This document shows, piece after piece, positions 45,865 through 52,768 of a stretch of 64,000 nt of DNA. The stretch covers positions 62,001-126,000 of the forward strand of contig NZ_JALPTH010000014.1 in NCBI RefSeq assembly GCF_023218175.1, written 5' to 3'. Position numbers and translations under genes: made by a program. How positions within the stretch are numbered: the first letter of the stretch is position 1; the number at the start of each line of letters is the position of its first letter. The notes beneath the pieces are model-generated. The model was not told where the DNA came from and ran no database searches. It saw only the letters and a program-made list of their open reading frames with translations. The DNA is from Streptomyces lichenis. Lineage in GTDB: Bacteria; Actinomycetota; Actinomycetes; Streptomycetales; Streptomycetaceae.

Positions 45865-45919
45865 CCCTCGCCGGGCCGCGCCCGCCGCTCAGCGGCCGGT
45901 CCTGAGCCCGCGCCAGTCC

Positions 45920-46085
45920 CGGGGGACATCCCGTACGCGGCCTTGCAGGCGCGGCTGACACGGGACGCGGAGGTGAAGCCCCGGCGGCGGGCCACCGACT
46001 CGATGGTCCGGTGGCCCGCCGGCACCGGGACAGCGCCCGGCGGCACTCCTCCAGCCGCCGGGCACCCGCCCAGTCCCTGAAGCCG
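45920..46085 (-). pseudogene. Frameshifted remnant of an AraC-family regulator
   Basis: Within the 446-bp gap 45865-46310 the minus strand encodes RDWAGARRLEECRRALSRC (complement of about 46080-46024). In another frame it then encodes HRTIESVARRRGFTSASRVS and RACKAAYGMSP (about 46014-45925). Together these rebuild the C-terminal half of an AraC-type DNA-binding domain interrupted by a frameshift, with no stop in the right place and no credible N-terminal half. It is therefore a decayed gene. Streptomyces AraC regulators with this ending (RTIESxAxxxGFTSASxFSR) are common. Confidence 0.6.
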
Positions 46086-46310
46086 ACCCCGGACCGGGCC
46101 GGCACGGCGTGGAGGTGGGTAGGACCTGTTCCGCGGTCCGGCGGAGGCCTCCGGCTTCGGCCCATTGTGGGAATCTACGAAGAGCCGGGCCCGGCCCCCA
46201 GTCCCTTTCATGCCTTCCTTTCCTGGCTGAATCCACTCGGTTGGCTGTGTACTCCTTAGCGGTGGAGCACCCGCGCACGCCCCCACCACCGTTACCGACA
46301 AGGAGTCACC

Positions 46311-46814
46311 GTGACCGCACACATCCAGGAAGCCGGCGTCCAGGACCTGGAGCACGCCTGGCTGAACGAGGCGATCGACCTCGCCACCCGCAGTGTGGCG
46401 GGCGGCGGCGGTCCGTTCGGCGCGCTGGTCGTCAAGGACGGCCTGGTGGTGGCCAGCGGGAACAACCAGGTCACCGCGACCCTGGACCCGACGGCGCACG
46501 CCGAGGTCAGCGTGATGCGGGCCGCCTGCAAGCAGCTGGGCGACTTCTCGCTGGAGGGCTGCGTTCTGGTCACCTCGTGCGAGCCCTGTCCGATGTGCCT
46601 CTCCTCCGCGCTGTGGGCGCGGATCGACCGGATCGTCTACGCCGCCGACCGGCACGACGCCGCGGTGGCCGGTTTCGACGACCGCCGCTTCTACGAGCTG
46701 TTCGACAAGAAGCCCGCCTCGCTGTGGCCGATGCCGGTCGAACAGCTGGACCTGCCGAACCGCACGGCGCCGTTCGACGCCTGGCTGGCCAAGTCGGACC
46801 GCGTCGACTACTGA
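46311..46814 (+). CDS. Nucleoside/guanine deaminase-family protein
   Basis: The 167-aa zinc deaminase of the cytidine/deoxycytidylate deaminase superfamily has the zinc-binding motif HAEVSVM (catalytic Glu) and the second zinc site PCPMCLSS. Length, N-terminal EAIDLATRSV.GGGGPFGALVVKDG and C-terminal segment fit the GuaD/TadA-like guanine deaminase group. It deaminates a purine or related base; the exact substrate is not determinable. GTG 46311 follows ACAAGGAG. It is monocistronic, ending before a strong convergent terminator, and has no evident tie to actinomycin. Confidence 0.88.
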   Translation: MTAHIQEAGVQDLEHAWLNEAIDLATRSVAGGGGPFGALVVKDGLVVASGNNQVTATLDPTAHAEVSVMRAACKQLGDFSLEGCVLVTSCEPCPMCLSSALWARIDRIVYAADRHDAAVAGFDDRRFYELFDKKPASLWPMPVEQLDLPNRTAPFDAWLAKSDRVDY

Positions 46815-46908
46815 CCCGGCCCCCTTTACTCTCCCCCAACGGCGACCGGCGGCCGGTCTACCGCCGGTACACCCGTCGGGGTCGGCCGGAGCGCGGGCGG
46901 GGACGGGG

Positions 46909-46944
46909 ACGGCGACCGCCGGGAGGATACCGGGCGGTCGCCGT
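46909..46944. terminator. Bidirectional terminator
   Basis: ACGGCGACCGCC (46909-46920) and GGCGGTCGCCGT (46933-46944) form a perfect 12-bp stem with a 12-nt loop. They lie between the convergent deaminase and isochorismatase-like genes. Confidence 0.8.
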
Positions 46945-46969
46945 GTCGCACTCGCGGGGCGGCGGGGGC

Positions 46970-47638
46970 TCAGCCTGCCGCGTGGGCTCCGATGAAGTGC
47001 TTGGCGTAGACGACGCCCAGTCCGTACGCGCCGGCGTGCGCCTTGACGATGTCCATCACCCCGTCGTAGGTCTCGGTGCGCGCCCAGTCCCGCTGGAGCT
47101 CCAGCAGCACCTGCACCCAGGTGACGGTGACCGCACCGGCCCGGCTCATGCGCTCCAGGGCGTGCTCGTGCGCCTCGGGGGTGACGCCGCCGGAGGCGTC
47201 GGCGACCACATACACCTCGTACCCCTGGCTGAGCGCCGACAGCACCGGCATGACCAGGCACACCTCGGTCCACAGCCCGGCTATGACGATCTTGCGGCGG
47301 CCGGTGGCGCGGACCGCCTCGACCAGGTTCGGGTCCTCCCAGGCGTTCATCGAGGTCCTGTCGATGAGCTTGTGGTCCGGGAAGACCTCGGTGAGCTGCG
47401 GCAGCGCCGGTCCGGAGAAGGACTCGGCGGCCACCGTGGTGATGACGGCCGGGACCTCGAAGAGTCTGGCCGCCTTGGCCAGTCCCATGGTGCTGTTGAC
47501 GACGGAGGTGCGGTCGCCGCTGCCGGTGCCGAAGAACATCTGGGGCTGGTGGTCGACGAAGAGGAAGACGGCGTTGTCGGGGGTGAGCAGGTCGGGGCTG
47601 GGGGCGGCGGTGACCTGGTCGAGGTCGAGCTCGGGCAT
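46970..47638 (-). CDS. Isochorismatase-like (YcaC-type) cysteine hydrolase
   Basis: The 222-aa member of the isochorismatase-like hydrolase superfamily has the catalytic Asp in LFVDHQPQMFFG, a Lys region in FPDHKLIDRTSMNAW, and Cys in GLWTEVCLVMPVLSA. The cis-peptide and acidic ends match YcaC-type proteins of unknown amide substrate. It starts at ATG 47638 behind CAGGAG. It lies 47 bp downstream of the esterase gene on the same strand and may be co-transcribed with it. The family includes nicotinamidases and isochorismatases; the YcaC-like pattern makes siderophore-type isochorismate hydrolysis unlikely. Confidence 0.88.
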   Translation of the reverse strand: MPELDLDQVTAAPSPDLLTPDNAVFLFVDHQPQMFFGTGSGDRTSVVNSTMGLAKAARLFEVPAVITTVAAESFSGPALPQLTEVFPDHKLIDRTSMNAWEDPNLVEAVRATGRRKIVIAGLWTEVCLVMPVLSALSQGYEVYVVADASGGVTPEAHEHALERMSRAGAVTVTWVQVLLELQRDWARTETYDGVMDIVKAHAGAYGLGVVYAKHFIGAHAAG

Positions 47639-47685
47639 GGGTGCTCCTGGTGTGGGTGGTGTCAGGGGGTCGGATCCGGCGCGGG

Positions 47686-48663
47686 TCAGAGCTGGTAGAG
47701 GGCCTTGCGGAGGGCGCTGACGGCCAGGGTGATCGCGGCCTCGGCGCCCTCGGTGGAGCGCAGGGCGTCCAGCATCACGAAGTCGTGGATGACGCCCTTG
47801 ACCCGTACCGCGGTCACCGGCACACCGGCGGCCCGCAGCCGGTCGGCGTACGCCTCGCCCTCGTCCCGCAGGACGTCGGCCTCCGCGGTGATGACCACCG
47901 CGGGCGGCAGACCGGTCAGCTGCTCGGTGGTGGCCCGCAGCGGGGAGGCGGTGATCCGGGCGCGCTCGGACTCATCGGTCGTGTACTGGTCCCAGAACCA
48001 CTTCATGGCGTCGCGGCGCAGGAAGTAGCCCTCGGCGAACTCCCGGTAGGACGGGGTGTCGAAGGAGGCGTCGGTGACCGGGTAGAAGAGGACCTGGAGG
48101 GCGAGTTCCAGATCGCCGCGCTCCTTGGCCATCAGGGTGAGCGCCGCCGACATGTTGCCGCCGACCGAGTCGCCGGCCACCGCGACACGGGTGGCGTCGA
48201 GCCCCTTGGCGGCGCCCTCCCGCGCGACCCACCGGGCCACCGTGTAGCTCTGCTCGATCGCCACCGGGTAGCGGGCCTCGGGCGAGCGGCTGTACTCGGG
48301 GAAGACGACCGCCGCGCGGGCCCCCACGGCGAGCTCCCGCACCAGGCGGTCATGGGTGTGCGCGTTACCGAACACCCAGCCCGCGCCGTGGATGTAGAGG
48401 ATCACCGGCAGCGGCCCCTGGTGCCCGGCGGGGCGCACGATCCGGGTCGGCACCGAGCCGGTGGGCCCGCCCTCGACGGTCACCCACTCCTCGTCGACCT
48501 CCGGCTTGGCGACGGCGCCGGACTGGACCTCGTCCACCGCCTTGCGGCCGTCCTCCACGGGGATCTCGTAGAGGTAGGGAGGGTGGGCCGTGGCGGCGGC
48601 GAACTCCGCGGCAGCGGTCTCCAGCACCGGCGGGCGGCTGGGCTGATCGCTCGTCTCGGACAT
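47686..48663 (-). CDS. Alpha/beta hydrolase, HSL-type esterase
   Basis: The 325-aa cytoplasmic esterase/lipase of the hormone-sensitive lipase family has oxyanion motif YIHGAGWVFGN (HGAGW instead of HGGG), nucleophile motif GDSVGG, Asp in ITAEADVLRDEGEAY, and His in KGVIHDFVML. The substrate is unknown. ATG 48663 follows AAAGGTG. It heads a probable minus-strand pair with the isochorismatase-like gene. It has no signal peptide and no relation to actinomycin that I can see. Confidence 0.9.
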   Translation of the reverse strand: MSETSDQPSRPPVLETAAAEFAAATAHPPYLYEIPVEDGRKAVDEVQSGAVAKPEVDEEWVTVEGGPTGSVPTRIVRPAGHQGPLPVILYIHGAGWVFGNAHTHDRLVRELAVGARAAVVFPEYSRSPEARYPVAIEQSYTVARWVAREGAAKGLDATRVAVAGDSVGGNMSAALTLMAKERGDLELALQVLFYPVTDASFDTPSYREFAEGYFLRRDAMKWFWDQYTTDESERARITASPLRATTEQLTGLPPAVVITAEADVLRDEGEAYADRLRAAGVPVTAVRVKGVIHDFVMLDALRSTEGAEAAITLAVSALRKALYQL

Positions 48664-48779
48664 CGGTTGTCACCTTTCATCGGTCGTGATGGGTCGTCAT
48701 CGCTCGTCACGGGAACGCCGGAGGGCGTGGGTACGAGGGGGGTACGGGGGGTACGGGGGTGGGGCGCGCCGGCCGGGCC

Positions 48780-49523
48780 TCAGAGGGTGCGCCGCACCCC
48801 TGCCTGCCGTTCCAGGTTGCGCAGTTGTACGGAGAGGTCGCCGTCCACGGCCTCGCCGGCCGGGCCCTTGCGTCCGACGAAGAGGACCTCCTCGCCGGCC
48901 ATGTCCTCCAGCATCAGCGCGAACGCCGCGAACATCGCCACGGCCGCGAGGAGGAGGCCCAGGGCCCCGGAGACGAGGCCGGCCCAGTGCGCCCCGGTGA
49001 GGTTGGCCAGCGCCGCCGCGGTGAACCGCGGTACCGCCGCGCACAGCACGAACCACATCACCCGCTTGCGGTGCGCCACGGTCGCCATCAGCAGGGCGAA
49101 CAGCGCGAAGACCAGGTTGAGCGCGCCGAGCACCCGGGTGCCCTGGGGCGGGTCCACGGCCAGCACCAGGGCGCTGGCCAGCCAGGTGCCGGAGAAGCAG
49201 GACATCAGCGAGGCGGCGAGCACATCGCGCGCCCCGAAGGCCAGGACGGCGACGACCAGTTGGAGAACGAAGGCGGGGAGGATGGCCAGCGCCACCGCCC
49301 GGTGGGCGCCCTCGCCGAACAGTCCCAGCTGCATGCTGCCGACCAGGACCGAGGCGATGGCCACGGCGAAGAAGCCGACCGGCATCGGGGAGGCGATGGG
49401 ACGCAGGGTGATCCGGGTCATCCGCCGCAGATCGGGCTCGAAGTGCCGTCCGGAGGAGCGGGATTGCTCCAGGTGGCCGGAGTCTCCGGGGTGTCCGGGG
49501 GCGGTGGCGGGATCGTCGCTCAT
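48780..49523 (-). CDS. Six-helix membrane protein resembling the GPR1/FUN34/YaaH family
   Basis: The 247-aa protein has a polar N-terminus of about 45 residues, then six hydrophobic helices between about residues 48 and 210. The first helix, ASPMPVGFFAVAIASVLVGS, resembles the NPAPLG-containing helix of acetate/succinate transporters of this family. The C-terminus is charged and cytoplasmic. Likely a small organic acid permease, but the signature is imperfect (SPMPVG), so substrate and even transport are inferred. It is followed by DoxX-like and amidohydrolase genes on the same strand with short gaps. Confidence 0.6.
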   Translation of the reverse strand: MSDDPATAPGHPGDSGHLEQSRSSGRHFEPDLRRMTRITLRPIASPMPVGFFAVAIASVLVGSMQLGLFGEGAHRAVALAILPAFVLQLVVAVLAFGARDVLAASLMSCFSGTWLASALVLAVDPPQGTRVLGALNLVFALFALLMATVAHRKRVMWFVLCAAVPRFTAAALANLTGAHWAGLVSGALGLLLAAVAMFAAFALMLEDMAGEEVLFVGRKGPAGEAVDGDLSVQLRNLERQAGVRRTL

Positions 49524-49569
49524 GGTGGCCTCTCTGGTGTGCCGTGGGTCGCGGTGGCGGGCGGGTGCG

Positions 49570-50076
49570 TCACCGGGGCACCGGCGGCGGGTCGGCCGGC
49601 CGGTGGAGCACCGCCCGGGTCAGCAGCCCGCTGCCCACCCCGGCGGCCGTGGCGAGTACGGCCCACCAGGGCGCCCAGGGCGCCAGCCCGAGGGCGGCGT
49701 CCAGGGACCAGGCGCCGGGGCCGGTGGCCGACAGGGCGGCCGCCGCCACCACCAGGACCAGGGGGTACTCGTAGCCGTCGTTCTGCACCCACAGCCCGTG
49801 CCGCCACTTGACGGTGAGGGCCACGGTCATCACGCCCATGGCGACCATGGCCGCCAGCGGGGTGAGCAGGCCGGCGGCGAGGAACAGGCCCGAGCCGATC
49901 TGGCCGGCACCGGCGGCCAGCGCGGTGAGGGCGCCACCGCGGAAGCCGTCGCCGCGGAACTCCTCCATCCCTCCCCGCAGTCCGTGTCCGCCGAGGTGGA
50001 AGCTGATCTTCTGCACCCCGTGCCCGGCGATCAGCACGCCGATGACCAGGCGGAGCACCAGCAGTCCGGCGTTCAT
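49570..50076 (-). CDS. DoxX-family membrane protein
   Basis: The 168-aa protein has four transmembrane segments (about 5-22, 55-78, 80-100 and 105-150 with a Pro/Trp-rich turn). It carries the DoxX/SURF4-like features LRLVIGVLIAGHGVQKIS, AGAGQIGSGLFLAAGLLTPL and NDGYEYPLVLVVAAAALS. These proteins are membrane partners of quinone or redox systems; the substrate is unknown. Its ATG at 50076 overlaps the amidohydrolase stop (ATGA), which fixes the start and implies translational coupling. Confidence 0.85.
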   Translation of the reverse strand: MNAGLLVLRLVIGVLIAGHGVQKISFHLGGHGLRGGMEEFRGDGFRGGALTALAAGAGQIGSGLFLAAGLLTPLAAMVAMGVMTVALTVKWRHGLWVQNDGYEYPLVLVVAAAALSATGPGAWSLDAALGLAPWAPWWAVLATAAGVGSGLLTRAVLHRPADPPPVPR

Positions 50077-51986
50077 GAGCCGAAGCAGGGGTCGAAGCCG
50101 CCGGGCCGCGGCTCGGGGTCCAGCCCCCGGGCCACCCGCCACTCGTGGTGCCGGGCCGACTCGGCGACGGCCTCCGCCATCATCGCGGCCTGCCGGGCGC
50201 CGCTCGCACCGGGCACGCTGCCGCGCGTGCCGGACCGGGGGCCGGACTGGTAGCCGCCGAAGTGCGCGACCGGGCTCCAGGCGGGGGTGACCGGTTCGCG
50301 GGGCTCGTCCAACCCTTCGTACTCGGCGGTCGCGTGCACCACCCGGCCGCCGACCACGGTCAGCACCGACTCGATGTGCGGGATGTCCTCGTCCGGGACG
50401 GTGAAGTAGTCGTCGGACAGGACGGCGAGGTCGCCGTAGTACCCCTCGCGCAGGATGCCCTTGACGCCGTCCTCGCCGGTGAGCCGGGCCCCGCCGCGGG
50501 TGTACAGCTCCAGTGCCCGCTCCCGGCTGAGCAGATTTCCCGGCGGGTACAGGGCGAGGCCGCCGACGGTCCGGCCGGTGACCAGCCAGTGCAGCGCCAC
50601 CCAGGGGTTGTAGGAGGAGACCCGGGTGGCGTCGGTTCCCGCGCCCACCGTGATCCCCTGGTCCAGCATCCGGCGGACCGGCGGGGTGCGGGTGGCGGCC
50701 GCCGCCCCGTAGCGGTCGATGAAGGCGCGGCCCTGGAAGGACATCCGGTTCTGCACCGAGATCCCGCCGCCCAGTGCGGCGATCCGCTCCAGACTGGCGT
50801 CGCTCACCGTCTCGGCGTGGTCGAACAGCCAGCGGTTGCCGGCCGGGAACAGCCCGTCGGCGGCGAGCCGTTCGAAGACGGCGAGATCGCGGCGGATGGT
50901 CTCGTCATAGGTGGCGTGGAGCCGGAAGCCCCAGCCGTTCTCCATCAGCAGCCGTACCGCCTTCTCGAACTCGCCCTCGTATCCCGCGGCGAGTTCCGGG
51001 CGCGGTTCGGTGAAGTTCTCGAAGTCGGCGGCGGCCCAGGTCAGGTTCTCCCCCGCTCCGTTGAGCCGCAGCCAGCCGTCCCCGTCCTCGGGGCGGACCG
51101 TCTCGATCCAGCGGGTGAGGTCGGCCAGCTCCTGCCCGGCGGTCTGCGGGAACAGGTGGTACGCGATCCGCAGGGTCAGCTCGCCGTCCCGGGCCAGGTC
51201 GGTCACCGTACGGTAGTTGTCGGGGAAGTTCTGGAAGCCGCCGGCCGCGTCCACCGCGGAGGTCAGCCCGAACCGGTTCAGCTCGCGCAGGAAGTGCCGG
51301 GTGGAGGACCGCTGTTCGGCCGGGTCAAGGGTCGGGGCCTTGGCCAGGGTGGAGTAGAGGACCAGCGCGGAGGGCGCGGCCAGCAGGACGCCGTTGGGGG
51401 TGCCGTCCCGGCCGCGGACGATCTGCCCGCCCGGCGGATCGGGGGTCTCCCGGGTGAAGCCCGCCGCCCGCACGGCAGCCCGGTTCAGCAGGGCCGACTG
51501 GTACAGGTGCAGGACGAAGACCGGGGTGTCCGGGGCGGCCGCGTTCAGCTCGGCGACCGTGGGCATGCGCCGCTCGGCGAACTGCTCGGCGGTCCAGCCG
51601 CCCACCACCCGTATCCACTGCCCCTTGGGGGTGCGGCCGGCCTGCTCGCGGAGCATGGCCAGCGCCTGCCGCAGCGAGCGGACACCGTCCCAGCGCAGCT
51701 CCAGCACGTAGTTGAGGCCGCCGCGGATCACATGGAGGTGCGAGTCGTTGAGGCCGGGCACCACCCGCCGGCCGAGGGCGTCCACCACGGTGGTGGACGG
51801 CCCGGCCAGCGGGGCCAGTTCGCGGTCGTCGCCGAGTGCGACGATGCTGCCGCCGCGGATGGCCACACCGCGCGCCTCGGGCCGGGCCGGGTCGCCGGTG
51901 TGGCACCGGGCGTTGCGAATCAGCAGATCGGCGGGTTCCTCGGCGCCCGCGGACGGCACCAGGCCGGCAACCGGCATGCTGGTCAC
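50073..51986 (-). CDS. Amidohydrolase family 3 (YtcJ-like) metal-dependent hydrolase
   Basis: About 637 aa. It has metal-binding motif GLNDSHLHV near residue 80, further ligands in LHATYDE and LFDHAETVSD, and a late Asp in VGAGTDATRVSSYNPW. The small N-terminal and C-terminal beta domains (ADLLIRNARCHTGD... and LAVLSDDYFTVPDEDI) match YtcJ-like amidohydrolases. The reaction is hydrolysis of an unknown amide or ester. GTG 51986 has GGAGG eight bases upstream; the GTG three codons earlier overlaps that site and is less likely. It is first of three co-oriented genes with the DoxX and YaaH-like products. Confidence 0.88.
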   Translation of the reverse strand: MTSMPVAGLVPSAGAEEPADLLIRNARCHTGDPARPEARGVAIRGGSIVALGDDRELAPLAGPSTTVVDALGRRVVPGLNDSHLHVIRGGLNYVLELRWDGVRSLRQALAMLREQAGRTPKGQWIRVVGGWTAEQFAERRMPTVAELNAAAPDTPVFVLHLYQSALLNRAAVRAAGFTRETPDPPGGQIVRGRDGTPNGVLLAAPSALVLYSTLAKAPTLDPAEQRSSTRHFLRELNRFGLTSAVDAAGGFQNFPDNYRTVTDLARDGELTLRIAYHLFPQTAGQELADLTRWIETVRPEDGDGWLRLNGAGENLTWAAADFENFTEPRPELAAGYEGEFEKAVRLLMENGWGFRLHATYDETIRRDLAVFERLAADGLFPAGNRWLFDHAETVSDASLERIAALGGGISVQNRMSFQGRAFIDRYGAAAATRTPPVRRMLDQGITVGAGTDATRVSSYNPWVALHWLVTGRTVGGLALYPPGNLLSRERALELYTRGGARLTGEDGVKGILREGYYGDLAVLSDDYFTVPDEDIPHIESVLTVVGGRVVHATAEYEGLDEPREPVTPAWSPVAHFGGYQSGPRSGTRGSVPGASGARQAAMMAEAVAESARHHEWRVARGLDPEPRPGGFDPCFGS

Positions 51987-52149
51987 GTCGCTCACCTCCG
52001 GTGAAGTCGTCGGGGCTCCGGCCGATTCGCCGGGCCCGGAGTGGTGAGTTCACCGTAGGAGCGCAGGTCGGGAGGGGTCTGTGCCCACCGCGCAGAGGAC
52101 TTGACCAGGGGCGAACAGCCCCGCCGCGGCAGCGGTACGCCCGGCGGAG

Positions 52150-52440
52150 TCGGGTACGCGCGGCCGGACGCCCGCCCAGCCGGCGGCCCGGGCCCGGCGT
52201 CCCCGGAGGCCCTTACATGTACGCGCCCCGGACGCCCGCTCAGCCGGCGGCGCGGGCCCGGCGTGCCTCGCGGCCGGTACGTATACGTGCCCCGGGCGCC
52301 CGCCCAGCCGGCGGTCCGGGCCTGCACGCGCCCCCGGGCGCCCGCTCAGTCAGCGGCCCGGGCCCGGCGTGCCTCGCGGCCGGTACGTATACGTGCCCCG
52401 GGCGCCCGCCCAGCCACCGGTCCGGGCGCGGTGAGCGCTC
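52150..52440. repeat. Degenerate GC-rich tandem repeats with ACGTATACGT palindromes
   Basis: The gene-free stretch 51987-52768 contains repeated units of the type GGCGCCCGCCCAGCCGGCGG, at about 52159, 52229, 52298, 52339 and 52407. A longer block with GGCGTGCCTCGCGGCCGGTA, then ACGTATACGT and GCCCCGGGCG, appears twice about 106 bp apart. The perfect palindrome ACGTATACGT lies at 52279-52288 and 52385-52394, with a decayed version (TACATGTACG) near 52215. No coding frame is convincing. Confidence 0.65.
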
Positions 52441-52583
52441 AGCCACCGGTCCGTTCGCGGGGGACGGACTCGGCCACCGCCAGCCGCCGCCATGCGCGGG
52501 GAGGGGTGAGTCCGTAGGCCGCCCGGAAGCGGCGGCCGAAGTGGCTGGCGCTGCCGAACCCGGTGCCCGCCGTCTGCACGGTG
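52439..52583 (-). pseudogene. C-terminal fragment of an AraC-family regulator
   Basis: Forty-seven codons ending in a stop at 52439 encode TGFGSASHFGRRFRAAYGLT followed by PPRAWRRL, the second helix-turn-helix of an AraC/XylS regulator. The frame upstream has no first HTH or sensor domain and reads into unrelated sequence. It is the 3' remnant of a truncated gene lying next to the repeat block, probably deleted by recombination there (inference). Confidence 0.65.
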
Positions 52584-52768
52584 GCGGAGACCACCGAGGG
52601 CTTCCGGAGGCCGCGCGGGTGCTTCGGTGCGGCGCACCTCGAAGCCGGTGGTGCCCTGCGACCGGAACAGCACCCAGGCAACCCCGGGGTGGTTTTCCCC
52701 GTCTCCGAGCCCGAGAGCACGTTCGAACCCCGAATCTGCTCGCCCATCACGGGGGTTGAGGAGGAGCC

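Noticed and set aside
46970..47638. Isochorismatase as part of a dihydroxybenzoate or phenazine-like pathway
   Set aside because: The sequence is of the YcaC-like type, lacks an aryl carrier domain and has no isochorismate synthase nearby.
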